Part shown: positions 47,887-56,800 of the stretch, one piece after another
Position numbering within the stretch: the stretch's first letter is position 1
How the letters are laid out: each line of letters opens with the position of its first letter
Assembly (NCBI RefSeq): GCF_004322755.1
Contig: NZ_CP036401.1
Location: forward strand, 7,068,001 to 7,132,000
DNA length: 64,000 bases
From: Pseudoduganella albidiflava
GTDB lineage: Bacteria > Pseudomonadota > Gammaproteobacteria > Burkholderiales > Burkholderiaceae_D
Reading direction: 5' to 3'
Notes under the pieces: generated by a model
The model's database searches: none
What the model saw: the letters and a program-made list of their open reading frames with translations, nothing else
Told to the model about the DNA's origin: nothing
Translations under genes and position numbers: made by a program

Positions 47887-49221
47887 TTACATGGATGGCG
47901 CTGGCGCCTGGCCGGAGCCGTCTTCCGTATCGTCACCGCGGCTTGGATAACCAAGATTGACTTGGACGCCTGTCGCTTCCTCCGCGACCGCAAAGCACCC
48001 GGCGATCCGGTACCGATCGGTCTCGCTGACACCGGCGTCCGCGAATTCCTGGCGCCAGCCCGAGACGACATCTTTCACTTCGGTGACGATCTTCAGTGCT
48101 TCTTCCAGCGTCAGGAAAAATCGCCGGCATTGCGAGAGGGCGTTCTCCACCGTGCTCGCGGTGCCGAAGGCGCCAACACCGATGTTCTGTCCGCGGAATG
48201 GCGCCTCGAGGTGGGGGCAAATGTCGAATGCCGGGGACAAGCGCAAGACACCGGGTTCCCGCATCAGCAAGGCATGGTTGCGCAGGTGATCGTCGACATT
48301 GCCGACCATGATATTGAGGACCATGCGCCGAAAAAGCTCGTGCGCATCCGCGGGCGCCGCATCATTGCGCGGCCGCAGGGCTTCGGCAATCGCGGCATAG
48401 GAAAAGCTGGTTTGATATTCCCGCTGGTCCGCGCTCAACGGCCCTGGTCGAAGCAGGCTATGGGCGCTGAGATAATGGATGCGGTGTCCTTTGCCGGTAC
48501 GGTCGAAACGCTCCACCAGCAGGACCGAGCGTTGTCCAGAACCGATCGAAACCAGTTCGAACGAAGGGACCGTAATCCCGGCCAGGTGCGCAAGCCTGAG
48601 CGTCGCGTACTCGGCGGCCGGAACATCGAACAGATCATCGGGGCGGCTGAACTTTGCAATGTGCTCCACGCCGTCGTGCATGACGATCGTCTTCGGACGC
48701 AGGCCGCCCAGGTCGCTGCCTGGAAATAGCAGGTTGACGGTTTCCGCGTCCAGGTCAGGGTCCGGATTGCTCAGGTATCGATCCAATGCGTCGAGCAGTC
48801 GGGACGAAAGGTCCGACGATCGGCAGGGAATGTCGCCAAGCCGCGGCGGTTCGTCCGGACTTGCCGCGAAGGCCAGACAGCCCGAACCAAAATGCTTCGA
48901 CTGTAAAAACCACTCAACGGGATTTCCGGGCAGCGGCTTGCGCGCCTGCCGCAGCAGGCGTGCGGCAAGCTTCGCACCCCAGGCGTTCGGCCCGGCATCC
49001 GACAGCACGCCGTACGTGCCATCGGGCTGCCTTGGCAGCAGGAGTTCGCGGTCCTCGAGCGGAAGATGTCTCGGGTCCAGGCTGAACGCGGCGGGACGCT
49101 GCAGATACCGCTTGCCATAGGCGAAGCGGCCGTCACCGTTACGCTTCAAGCCGAATGATGCGACAGGAATCGGGGCCGCTGGCGTCGTGCAGTCGAACAC
49201 GACCATCGTTGTTCGCGCCAT
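47887..49221 (-). CDS. hipA: HipA-family serine/threonine kinase toxin
   Basis: A 444-residue HipA-like kinase. An N-terminal subdomain (about 5-120) precedes GSDLGGLRPK (168-177) and the ATP-contact Lys190 (HIAKFSR). The catalytic loop NVDDHLRNHA (308-317) and the metal-binding Asp in SPAFDI (329-334) follow, so it appears catalytically intact. HipA kinases slow growth by phosphorylating targets such as glutamyl-tRNA synthetase. The start codon overlaps the hipB stop by one base (TGATG). It converges with the beta-propeller gene. Confidence 0.92.
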   Translation of the reverse strand: MARTTMVVFDCTTPAAPIPVASFGLKRNGDGRFAYGKRYLQRPAAFSLDPRHLPLEDRELLLPRQPDGTYGVLSDAGPNAWGAKLAARLLRQARKPLPGNPVEWFLQSKHFGSGCLAFAASPDEPPRLGDIPCRSSDLSSRLLDALDRYLSNPDPDLDAETVNLLFPGSDLGGLRPKTIVMHDGVEHIAKFSRPDDLFDVPAAEYATLRLAHLAGITVPSFELVSIGSGQRSVLLVERFDRTGKGHRIHYLSAHSLLRPGPLSADQREYQTSFSYAAIAEALRPRNDAAPADAHELFRRMVLNIMVGNVDDHLRNHALLMREPGVLRLSPAFDICPHLEAPFRGQNIGVGAFGTASTVENALSQCRRFFLTLEEALKIVTEVKDVVSGWRQEFADAGVSETDRYRIAGCFAVAEEATGVQVNLGYPSRGDDTEDGSGQAPAPSM

Positions 49222-49526
49222 CAGAAATCCCTGTTCAGTGAATCGGTATCGTCGGAAACGAGTGGCCGGACACTCTCCGGGTTCCCGACGAGCATCTCCA
49301 GGTCGGCCAGCTGGCCCAGGGCTTCGAGCACAATCAATACCACGCCAAACGAGACTGTCGGGTCGCCATGCTCGAGCCGGGCAAGCGTCTGGCGATGAAT
49401 CCGGCTCGACTGTTCGAGATCGGCAAGGGTGCGCCGCTGCGATTTCCTTGCTCTCCGGAGTCGATCTCCAAGGCGAGCTGCGATATCGAGTGCGGCTGCG
49501 GAGTGAAATTGGGTGGTTTTTGCCAT
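49221..49526 (-). CDS. hipB: HipB-like helix-turn-helix antitoxin
   Basis: A 101-residue protein with a Cro/C1-type HTH (about 15-75): LGDRLRRARKSQRRTLADLEQ and RIHRQTLARLEHGDPTVSFGVV, cut here to RQTLARLEHGDPTVSF. HipB neutralises HipA and represses the operon. The C-terminal tail (about 82-101) is acidic and may contact the toxin. ATG 49526 or 49532 could be used; neither has a strong ribosome site. Two palindromes lie upstream as candidate operators. Confidence 0.88.
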   Translation of the reverse strand: MAKTTQFHSAAALDIAARLGDRLRRARKSQRRTLADLEQSSRIHRQTLARLEHGDPTVSFGVVLIVLEALGQLADLEMLVGNPESVRPLVSDDTDSLNRDF

Positions 49527-49571
49527 GTGCACAAAGAATACTCATCTAACGACGATCAGTGTGCCACAAAA

Positions 49572-49615
49572 TTGTTTATGAACAACATTTCAGGAGAAAA
49601 ATCGTATTTATACGA
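49572..49615. promoter_or_regulatory. Candidate HipB operators (two palindromes)
   Basis: TTGTT-TATG-AACAA (49572-49585) and TCGTAT-TT-ATACGA (49602-49615) are perfect inverted repeats 46-90 bp upstream of the hipB start. On the minus strand the second contains a TATAAA that could serve as a -10 box, so a bound repressor would block the promoter. Confidence 0.5.
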
Positions 49616-50047
49616 CTCGGTGGCAAGATTCTGCCGTGCAACCTCAGGACGCTTTGCATGAAAGGATCAGCGCTAATTACTGGCGTTCCCACTCAAGTCC
49701 GGTCGACCGGTGAAACCAGCTAATGGTGGTATGGGTGGATTGGCGAGAAGGGCAGGAGCAACCCCCGGCACATCCACGTTACCGATCGCGGCCCGCAGTA
49801 CTTGCGACGCTGACCTGTTTCACATCAGGGATTGAACAAAAAGCGTCAGGGCTTCACGATCATCATCGCCGACGCTGAGCATGGTGGAAATTTACGACCG
49901 GAGGCCGTGGTGCTGAATGCCAAGGACGCGGTAACGTGGGTGAACTTGATGGGTTGGCGAACCCAGCTAGCTAGCTACACGCAGTTATCCCCACCCGCAG
50001 GCACTATATGTTCATAGCGAACGCAATAGGACGAAGTGAGGGCGTAA
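49616..50047. other. Non-coding stretch with possible IS3 transposase remnant
   Basis: No convincing gene. Around 49770-49800 a short frame reads HIHVTDRGPQYL, resembling the H-x-DRG-x-QY motif of IS3-family (rve) transposases, but no flanking catalytic residues or terminal repeats are visible. Base composition drops towards the right. This is probably decayed mobile DNA at the junction between hipBA and the defence-like operon. Confidence 0.3.
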
Positions 50048-51001
50048 CTATTTACGCTGTAGCTCAACGTCGTACTTCCATAGCCTTTTCAGTCCAATTG
50101 TCGTTTCCTGTGCGTACGTGTCGCATTCTGGCAGGAGCGGCGATATGGCGCCGCGATACTGTCCTTCCAAAATCCAATACAACACAAAGCCAAGCACTTG
50201 GACTTTAGTCGACAGCGGCGACAAGTAGATATTTGGCGGAATACCCGCCAAATCGAGCCGTTTAACTATTTCAGAAACAACCGTCGCGGTGGCGAATGGA
50301 TTATTCGCGGGCGCGAAATACCTCTTCGTTATCCATGCTTCATCGAGCGCCGGAGCTGCACTTCGAGCGGCCCTGATGGCACTTTGTTGAAACATATCGG
50401 GACTTAGTGATGGAAATCCTAGTACCGGATATACTACCAAGTGTTCTTTATGGTTAATTACTTCACTAATGAGTTTGTCATCGAAGCCAACTCCAAGTAT
50501 TAATACGTCAGGAGCTTGTTCATCTCTAGTTTGGCGCATTCCTAGAATAGTTCTTACGCTACCTGATGTACTCGTGCTGAACTGAGTTGCTTCCTGCTTC
50601 GCATAACTTTCAGGTTCAGAATACAGGACGGTAACTTGTGCTACGCTAACTCGGGCGAGCCCTGCCATCAATGAGATCAACACATGCCTCATAAATCCAG
50701 TAATGTCGATGCACAGAGTTTTTCCATCCAAGGGTCCTAAAGAAGCTAACAGGTCATATGTCTGTTCAGCCTCGTTATTAACCTTTGGTAAAACCATCTC
50801 TTGATTTTGAGGCAGCTCATCAGCATCGTATCGATATTCGGGGTGAACTAACCAGATTTTTCGATCAGCTGAAATCTGCTCATACACCTTTCTCACACGC
50901 TCACTAGAATTGAACGCGGAAACGAAGATATCGTGATGGGCAATACCATTAATTTCGCTTGGGTGGAGCTCTTGCTGATAGTAGATTGAATAATCGATCA
51001 T
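50048..51001 (-). CDS. Uncharacterised protein, last gene of the four-gene defence-like operon
   Basis: A 317-residue soluble protein that I do not recognise. It looks alpha/beta (Rossmann-like): strand-rich blocks at 23-30 (DIFVSAF), 48-53 (KIWLVHP), 95-100 (TLCIDIT) followed by GFMRHVLISLMAGL, 122-130 (QVTVLYSEP) and 165-172 (DVLILGVGFDD). The central IDITGFMRH and YSEPE motifs look conserved-family-like and are candidate active-site or ligand-binding segments. There is no signal peptide, membrane segment or known nuclease motif. Its ATG follows the stop of the ATPase gene with no gap, so it is translated from the same mRNA. It may be a sensor or effector partner. Confidence 0.75.
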   Translation of the reverse strand: MIDYSIYYQQELHPSEINGIAHHDIFVSAFNSSERVRKVYEQISADRKIWLVHPEYRYDADELPQNQEMVLPKVNNEAEQTYDLLASLGPLDGKTLCIDITGFMRHVLISLMAGLARVSVAQVTVLYSEPESYAKQEATQFSTSTSGSVRTILGMRQTRDEQAPDVLILGVGFDDKLISEVINHKEHLVVYPVLGFPSLSPDMFQQSAIRAARSAAPALDEAWITKRYFAPANNPFATATVVSEIVKRLDLAGIPPNIYLSPLSTKVQVLGFVLYWILEGQYRGAISPLLPECDTYAQETTIGLKRLWKYDVELQRK

Positions 51002-53011
51002 TTAGAATAACGCTGGTTGGCTAATTTCTGTTCCAAGAGAGCGAATAACGCTATTCCAGCGTAAGCTCGCCGCCTTTAGAAGCGCGTCAAAAGACTCTCG
51101 CTTTCCCTCAACGAAAATAGCATCTAGCAAATCTCGATTCAAGCTTATGTCACCTCGGCGGACGACAGGAAGTCCCCAGCGAGGAGATAGCATCGCATTC
51201 AATTGAATTTTTCTATTTAGAATCTTGGTATTTCTATCTGGTCGCCCGTCATAAACTTCATAAATGAGAGAGTAATTTAATGCGGCGTTCAAGACCTCAC
51301 GCGCGCTCGGGCTCAAGTCGTCCTCGGAAAAACTAACTGCAAGAGGAGAAACTTCTGGAATACGTAACGAAAACCGCGCAGTACGCAAAAATTCTCCCAA
51401 ACGTCTTGTTGCATCTCTAGCTACATCAGATACACGACCGTAATTTGAGTCGTTTTCGAAAGCGAATCGTGCCGCGTCGACAGCTGCTTGCGTTTGGTGT
51501 TGGATAGATAGAGGTCGACCATTAATAAAGTCAATTTCCTTAAATCGGGCTATTTCATATGCATGACCTAACACAATCAGCAAGTTGCGAGGGTTGCCCC
51601 ACGACATACGTGTAAAAACTTCAAATCCAGCGTATGGTACGCCAAGGGCGCGACGTGAGTCTCGACAAATTTGGCTAAAAAGATCTGTTGAGTAATGTCC
51701 ATACGCTGTTGCGTATGGACCTTTTGCTTGCCCGTGGCTTTCAAAATATTCATCAGACATCTGACGGACTAAACCTGCTAAGTGCGCCAACTTAGTTCGC
51801 TTCGAAAGTTTTTTGCAGAATAGAACAATGTTTAACTTTTGCAACAGGGGCGGCAATCCCTCGGTTAAGGTAGAGGTAAGTTCCTGAGCCAAATCTTCTG
51901 AGTAAGCATCTTTCAGTAACGCGCGAAGTTCGTCGCTGAAATTCTTTAGTGAAAGTTGCGCTCCATCTGCGACGCCAAGTAGATTGATAGCTTCGTTGTA
52001 AAAGTTTGATTGATCGATCTCTTCGAAACATGATGCTGGCGAAAAGTTTTCATTAGCGACAGCACTACCCATTCCAGCTAAAAGTAATCTTTTCCTAACG
52101 AACTTTGAACAAAATTCAGGATACTTCGGATAATTCCTAAGTTTCTCATCGAGGATTTCGGTTTTAAATTCCGCATGTTCCCGATTTTCCTCGCCATCCG
52201 CTAATGTGGCCTTAGTCTTCCGAGCATAAAGCCGTCCAGTTACGCGGAAAGTTGCTAAGCCTTCGCCATAGCGAATGAGCGTATTAACCACCTGCTGTTG
52301 TGCTACGGAGAAGTTTTCTATCTCATCAATGAGATATATTAGAGGGATATCCGCAAGTCTTGAGTGTAGTTTTCCCATCGCACGCGCAATTGGAATGGCG
52401 AGCTTGCCGATAGAGAAGGGGACGCGAACATCTAACTTGCGTGTATAGGCAGCGTTGTTCACTGCGTCATCGAGACTGCGTGTTTGCTCTAATACCCAAC
52501 GTTTAAGATCCACTATCGTATTACAATTCGATAGATCAGCCCCTGCCAACTTAGTTTGGATCTCTTGAATGAACTCGACCTGATTGAACTCTTCGCCCGG
52601 GGTAGATACGACAACATCCGCTAATGCATCCAGCACTGCTTGAGCTAAACAAAGCTCAAGATATACCGAGAATAGTTGTTGCCATTCGAAAGTGTCAATC
52701 CCAGGGATTTCAAATCGAGGCGCGTCCAACCCTGATGCACGGAGGAACACAGCAAGGAATTTGCTCTCCGCGATAACATCTAATCCGGATTTGCGTCTGC
52801 CGCGTAGTTTAACGGCGGAGTACGAATAATATCGAAGGATGTGTGTTTTCCCAGTTCCTTTTCCGCCTAGGATAAATTTTGATCGTGTCGAGGTCGGCTC
52901 GATAATGGAACGAATCGCGACGTGGCCGAGTTCTACCCAAAGATCGTTGATTAGCTGATCCGTAATGTCAGAGGCTTTTACAAGCGCAAATGGATTGGAA
53001 TGTGTAATCAT
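51002..53011 (-). CDS. ORC/Cdc6-like AAA+ ATPase
   Basis: A 669-residue P-loop ATPase. Walker A is GGKGTGKT (49-56, after KFILGG) and Walker B is IYLIDEIENF (225-234). The N-terminal NPFALVKASDITDQLINDLWVEL and the later FRVTGRLYARKTKA fit ORC/Cdc6- or STAND-like ATPases used in bacterial conflict systems rather than replication. The long C-terminal part (about 330-669) is mostly helical and has no motif I recognise. G+C is far below the chromosomal norm. Three bases separate it from the upstream gene. ATP-driven sensing or assembly is the likely role, by family analogy only. Confidence 0.8.
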   Translation of the reverse strand: MITHSNPFALVKASDITDQLINDLWVELGHVAIRSIIEPTSTRSKFILGGKGTGKTHILRYYSYSAVKLRGRRKSGLDVIAESKFLAVFLRASGLDAPRFEIPGIDTFEWQQLFSVYLELCLAQAVLDALADVVVSTPGEEFNQVEFIQEIQTKLAGADLSNCNTIVDLKRWVLEQTRSLDDAVNNAAYTRKLDVRVPFSIGKLAIPIARAMGKLHSRLADIPLIYLIDEIENFSVAQQQVVNTLIRYGEGLATFRVTGRLYARKTKATLADGEENREHAEFKTEILDEKLRNYPKYPEFCSKFVRKRLLLAGMGSAVANENFSPASCFEEIDQSNFYNEAINLLGVADGAQLSLKNFSDELRALLKDAYSEDLAQELTSTLTEGLPPLLQKLNIVLFCKKLSKRTKLAHLAGLVRQMSDEYFESHGQAKGPYATAYGHYSTDLFSQICRDSRRALGVPYAGFEVFTRMSWGNPRNLLIVLGHAYEIARFKEIDFINGRPLSIQHQTQAAVDAARFAFENDSNYGRVSDVARDATRRLGEFLRTARFSLRIPEVSPLAVSFSEDDLSPSAREVLNAALNYSLIYEVYDGRPDRNTKILNRKIQLNAMLSPRWGLPVVRRGDISLNRDLLDAIFVEGKRESFDALLKAASLRWNSVIRSLGTEISQPALF

Positions 53012-53014
53012 ATT

Positions 53015-53962
53015 TTAATAAATCTTGGAATAGCGTAAGAAGACGGGAGCCCACTGTACATAGAAATTTTCGTCCCAAAAAATAGGCGGAGCGTTGTCTG
53101 GAGTATTGTGGGAGAAAGACAAAAGCAATTGGCCATCTCTATATCCGAGGGGATCATTAGCCCAAAGTTTCGCACCATAGTGCTCAGCGATACGGCGCAT
53201 GATGTCAAGGCTAAACCATGTTGGAGACGACTGGAAATAGCGCGAGGACTTTTCAAAGGCCTTATAACTGTCGTCTAAAAAAAATAGACATTGAGCACGC
53301 CCATCAAAGAGATCTGCTTCATTTGCTCTTTCCATACCCTTTTTCGTTCCGAAAAGACACATGTAAGCTAACTCGACGTTTGGAGCTTCTGCACGTATGC
53401 TTGGAAGGCAGCCACTTAAGTATTGGCTAACCTGAGTGCCTGAACCGACTAGATCATCAAAGAAAACATATCGTTTAACTTTTTTATCGCGCGGTACAAA
53501 TCCAACGGTCTGACCATTTCGCGCTTGGGGTTCGAAAGCGGAAGATAGGTCCGCGAAAAGATTTTTCGGTAAATGGTTCTCTTGCCGAAAATAATAAAGT
53601 AAGTGCGCACCGCTCTCTGCCGGGTTGCCGACCCCAAGAAATCGCGTCGTATGAAGTTCATTTTGATAAAGGTTTTCAAGGAGTTGTACGTCGCGTGTAT
53701 TATTATTAGCGCGCCGTAGACGCTGCTTCATCGGTGCTTCGAAATGATCTCTATAAAGAGAGCGAAGCATTTCACGGACAAGGCTGCGGCCAAAATACAT
53801 AAATCTGGTGAGCGCATACAGTGCGTAGAGCTGCTCGTCCTCTCTATCAACGACTTCGCCTTGAAAATTGTTCAGCCAACGTTCAACCTGAGGCCATTGG
53901 ATTTCGTCATCCCAAGCATGGCGACGCAATGTTTGAATAGCACTTTCGAGATCGGTACGCAT
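53015..53962 (-). CDS. Phosphoribosyltransferase-like protein (PRTase-CE type)
   Basis: A 315-residue protein. The segment KRYVFFDDLVGSGTQVSQYL (164-183) matches the PRPP-binding loop of type I phosphoribosyltransferases (two acidic residues, then G-S-G-T). An N-terminal helical region (about 1-110) precedes it. PRTase-like domains of this sort are known from conflict-system neighbourhoods and may act on nucleotides or nucleic-acid ends. The two Asp and the GSGT loop are intact, so activity is plausible. It sits one base after the methyltransferase gene stop. Substrate unknown. Confidence 0.75.
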   Translation of the reverse strand: MRTDLESAIQTLRRHAWDDEIQWPQVERWLNNFQGEVVDREDEQLYALYALTRFMYFGRSLVREMLRSLYRDHFEAPMKQRLRRANNNTRDVQLLENLYQNELHTTRFLGVGNPAESGAHLLYYFRQENHLPKNLFADLSSAFEPQARNGQTVGFVPRDKKVKRYVFFDDLVGSGTQVSQYLSGCLPSIRAEAPNVELAYMCLFGTKKGMERANEADLFDGRAQCLFFLDDSYKAFEKSSRYFQSSPTWFSLDIMRRIAEHYGAKLWANDPLGYRDGQLLLSFSHNTPDNAPPIFWDENFYVQWAPVFLRYSKIY

Positions 53963-53963
53963 G

Positions 53964-55379
53964 CTACTTGGCCTTTTTAAAAACCATAATGAATTCTTTG
54001 GCGATTACTGAGGCGGTTTTATTTCGCTTAGTTAACAGGCCTCGGGATTTAATCTGGTCAACGAGAACTAGTTCGTCTTGGCACCCAAGATCTTCCATTG
54101 CCTGAGAGATATACTCATTCGTGAATAGGGTATGACCACATACCTCGTTGTTACCAATGACTATTACTATCCGACCTCCAGGGGCGCATTTTGAATGCAT
54201 CTCCTTGAGTGCAACCTTAAGTTCCAATAGATATTGACGCGTAATATGAGCGCGCAGAATGTTTGTGCGGCTGACCTCGACTAAGAGCGATTCATAAGCT
54301 GATGGTAACGCCTGCGCACTAATTTCATTTCGATAAGCTGGCGAGTGCTCCCTACCGATCGAGTGGCCTTCGAACTCAGCTAATCTATGAGGCGGTACAA
54401 GCTCTAGCCAATTTAGTGAGAGGCTGGAGGAGCGAACGTATTTTTGCGCAGTACCGTATGGTGGCGACGTTATGACTAACGGAACGCCTGCAGGGGGGAT
54501 CTTGTCCGACGAAAGCGAGCGGGCATCATTGCTGACTACGTTCACAACTTTGCGTCCGGGGTTCACTTTGTTTGCAGCCTCGACCCGAGAAATATTAGCG
54601 TGACAAATGCGGAAAAACTCGTCTAAAGGGCGAGCAGCCTCAACCCATGCTAGCCTCTCTAGAATGCGTAAATTTTGTTGTTCGCTAAACGCATCTTTCG
54701 TCCGTAACATTACTGGAACCGCTATTGCAGGATCGATGCGACTTACTTTCCGTGCAGTGGCCGAGAAGCATACGAGGAAAAATTCCTTAATTTCAGCGTC
54801 ATCGTATTCCTTAATGGAACGGAGAAGTATCTCAAGCCGACGCTTCACATCTTGTGCATACCACTTTTCACTGTTGACAACAAGGATCTCGGGCGCGGTG
54901 CGGAGACGGGCAGCACGTTCAACAATCCTCTTAGTGGCTTCTCTGAGCTGCTCCAAATTGTAAGGAGTGGTCTTCACTCTGGTTAGCAATATTGCAAGAG
55001 GATTTGCATCTGCGACCAACGCATTGTGGCCGGCCAGCGATGCTTCTAATGCTACTGTGCCAGATCCACAGAACGGATCTAGTACATACTTTTCTCCGCC
55101 ATGCATATTGCAATGAACAAAGAAATGTGCTATGTGGGGCAATAGCTTCGCTGGATATGGATGAATCTGATGCGTTAACTGGTCGCCGACTTTAAGCCAA
55201 CTCACTAATTTCCTGAAGTCGACCTGAACCGGAACTCTATCCCGAGAGTAGATACGCTTGAATTCTTCAATAAGCAAGGCCGTGTCGACAGTGCCCGAGT
55301 TGCATTTTGGCAACTTAGGGGCCGGGCGCGTAGGAAGGATGGTAGGTTGCATGTATGCGTTAGGTTTAGCTATCGCCAC
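53964..55379 (-). CDS. DNA methyltransferase (amino-group type)
   Basis: A 471-residue SAM-dependent DNA methyltransferase. An HPYPAKLLPHI block (73-83) is followed by motif I VLDPFCGSGT (99-108) and, about 200 residues later, motif IV TSPPY (304-308). SPPY favours N4-cytosine, though N6-adenine cannot be excluded. The region between motifs I and IV may hold the target-recognition part. GTG 55379 is chosen because GAGG lies at good spacing; ATG 55352 is an alternative. It is the first gene of a four-gene operon. No restriction endonuclease was recognised beside it, so it may mark self DNA for the other three proteins. Confidence 0.88.
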   Translation of the reverse strand: MAIAKPNAYMQPTILPTRPAPKLPKCNSGTVDTALLIEEFKRIYSRDRVPVQVDFRKLVSWLKVGDQLTHQIHPYPAKLLPHIAHFFVHCNMHGGEKYVLDPFCGSGTVALEASLAGHNALVADANPLAILLTRVKTTPYNLEQLREATKRIVERAARLRTAPEILVVNSEKWYAQDVKRRLEILLRSIKEYDDAEIKEFFLVCFSATARKVSRIDPAIAVPVMLRTKDAFSEQQNLRILERLAWVEAARPLDEFFRICHANISRVEAANKVNPGRKVVNVVSNDARSLSSDKIPPAGVPLVITSPPYGTAQKYVRSSSLSLNWLELVPPHRLAEFEGHSIGREHSPAYRNEISAQALPSAYESLLVEVSRTNILRAHITRQYLLELKVALKEMHSKCAPGGRIVIVIGNNEVCGHTLFTNEYISQAMEDLGCQDELVLVDQIKSRGLLTKRNKTASVIAKEFIMVFKKAK

Positions 55380-55422
55380 ATTTTACCTCACGGAAAGGAA
55401 GAAAATTTACAAGGTTTCTTAA

Positions 55423-55428
55423 ATTATA
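55423..55428 (-). promoter_or_regulatory. -10 element of the defence-like operon
   Basis: A perfect TATAAT on the minus strand, 44 bp upstream of the methyltransferase start. No good -35 box is found 16-18 bp further upstream, so the promoter may need an activator or be weak. Confidence 0.5.
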
Positions 55429-56008
55429 GGCGATGGCAAAGGGGGTATCTCGCAGCGGATATCCATGTGATTCCGTCAATTATCGCGATTAAGCAACCAG
55501 GGTAAGGGTAAGCAATACATCAAATTACACAGCTGTCTACATGAGACATCGCAACTAGATTGGGATCAACAGGAAATTGAGCGACTGAACTGAGCACTTG
55601 GCATGGAAATGCGCGGAATCGATTGGGGCCCGGCAAGAAAAACCCATCAGGGACCACGGCCGTTGATGCTGCACGAAAGTCTAGATGTACGAGTGCAATT
55701 TGTATTTTTTGATCTAGCATTCATGGAAGCTTGGCAACCGAAGGTCATCCGTTTACGACCAAAATGGGCCGTACTACAGTAATTAATCCAGCGAAGAGGT
55801 TCTATTTTTGACTGCTGCTCATGATATCGAATTATTTGCCAGATGTGGTCGAGGTATCTGTATGTAAGGATGGAGTCTGGATTTGACTGCGCTTATGTTA
55901 TGGTGAAATGTCTTGAGGGTAACGTGGTAGTAGCCTCGGATGGCCGCCGCTGAACCTGTACACTTCGCATTGTCGCGACATAAAAGGTCCTCTTCGGATT
56001 TCGAACAG
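55429..56008. other. AT-richer intergenic stretch, no convincing gene
   Basis: About 580 bp between the defence-like operon and the next gene. A 66-codon minus-strand frame (55520-55720) has no ribosome site and no recognised similarity, so I do not call it. No tRNA, integrase or clear repeat was found. Confidence 0.5.
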
Positions 56009-56656
56009 TCAAATTTTTGGATCAGGTATTCCTAAGACTGAGTACAGGTGTCTTGCTAAACGTTCCCGCCATAGTTCAATACGCGCTTGAATTATCTCAA
56101 TGCCGCTATTGGCATCGCCGAGTGTATGGAGCGCGGCGAACATGTTGTCAGTAACTTCACCAGGAGACATTCCGATTGCTATGCATCCTTGAATCGTTCG
56201 TGCCTGCAAGCTGCCGCCGCCGGATAGCGCCCACTGTTCAGGCCACTCACTATGATGCTTGAAATAGTTAGCAGCCAGATCGACTATACACGGATGGCTA
56301 AGTCCACTGCCAGTATGTATCGATGCATGAAAACAAAGTATTGCTCCTTTCCCACTCGGCAAGGCAGAAGTCTGGGCAGCCAGTTCTTGAATTTTGTTAA
56401 GAATTGATATGGTCTGCGTAATCATTGCCTGACCCAACACGAATGAAGCGCCAATGAGTAGGCCGATTTCCTCGTAAAGCAGCTCTGAAGGAACATCCCA
56501 ATACTTTCGAGCCACCCCCTGTGGGCCCATTCGGCTGATAAAATCTTCGTCTGTACTTTCAATTAATTGCTGTAGCGACCGGGAAACGCATTGGATAGGA
56601 AAGAACGAAAACGGGTCCTCTAGATGTTCTAAAAGATATCGGAGTGAAGTGGGCAT
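56009..56656 (-). CDS. Hypothetical protein of the accessory region
   Basis: A 215-residue soluble, mostly helical protein that I do not recognise. It begins MPTSLRYLLEHLEDPFSFF; a hydrophobic helix lies near 65-85 and an HxxxxSG-type stretch (FHASIHTGSGLSHP) near 109-122. It has no signal peptide. Codon use and moderate G+C differ from the core genes. It is not close to the four-gene operon (gap over 600 bp), so it is probably a separate accessory gene. It could be a pathogenicity- or phage-derived orphan; no evidence favours either. Confidence 0.5.
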   Translation of the reverse strand: MPTSLRYLLEHLEDPFSFFPIQCVSRSLQQLIESTDEDFISRMGPQGVARKYWDVPSELLYEEIGLLIGASFVLGQAMITQTISILNKIQELAAQTSALPSGKGAILCFHASIHTGSGLSHPCIVDLAANYFKHHSEWPEQWALSGGGSLQARTIQGCIAIGMSPGEVTDNMFAALHTLGDANSGIEIIQARIELWRERLARHLYSVLGIPDPKI

Positions 56657-56800
56657 GTAAGTTGGTTTCTACGAAAAGAGTAAGGCGCAAAATCACCGGC
56701 AGGAGTAGACCGCCTGTTCATATGTGACAAAAGAATTCTATACTTGGGCAAAGTTTAATGTGAAGTGTCGACATCCATCTCGCCCTGAATCCAAACCTAG

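Noticed and set aside
49832..50017. 61-codon plus-strand frame upstream of the defence-like operon
   Set aside because: No ribosome site, odd composition and position in apparently decayed mobile DNA.
53015..53962. Possibility that the PRTase-like protein is a retron accessory effector
   Set aside because: No reverse transcriptase gene or msr/msd-like structured RNA was seen in the window.
50048..55379. Simple type II restriction-modification system
   Set aside because: A methyltransferase is present, but no PD-(D/E)xK, HNH or other recognised endonuclease motif was found in the three partner proteins.
55520..55720. 66-codon minus-strand frame as a small gene
   Set aside because: No ribosome site and no recognisable similarity.
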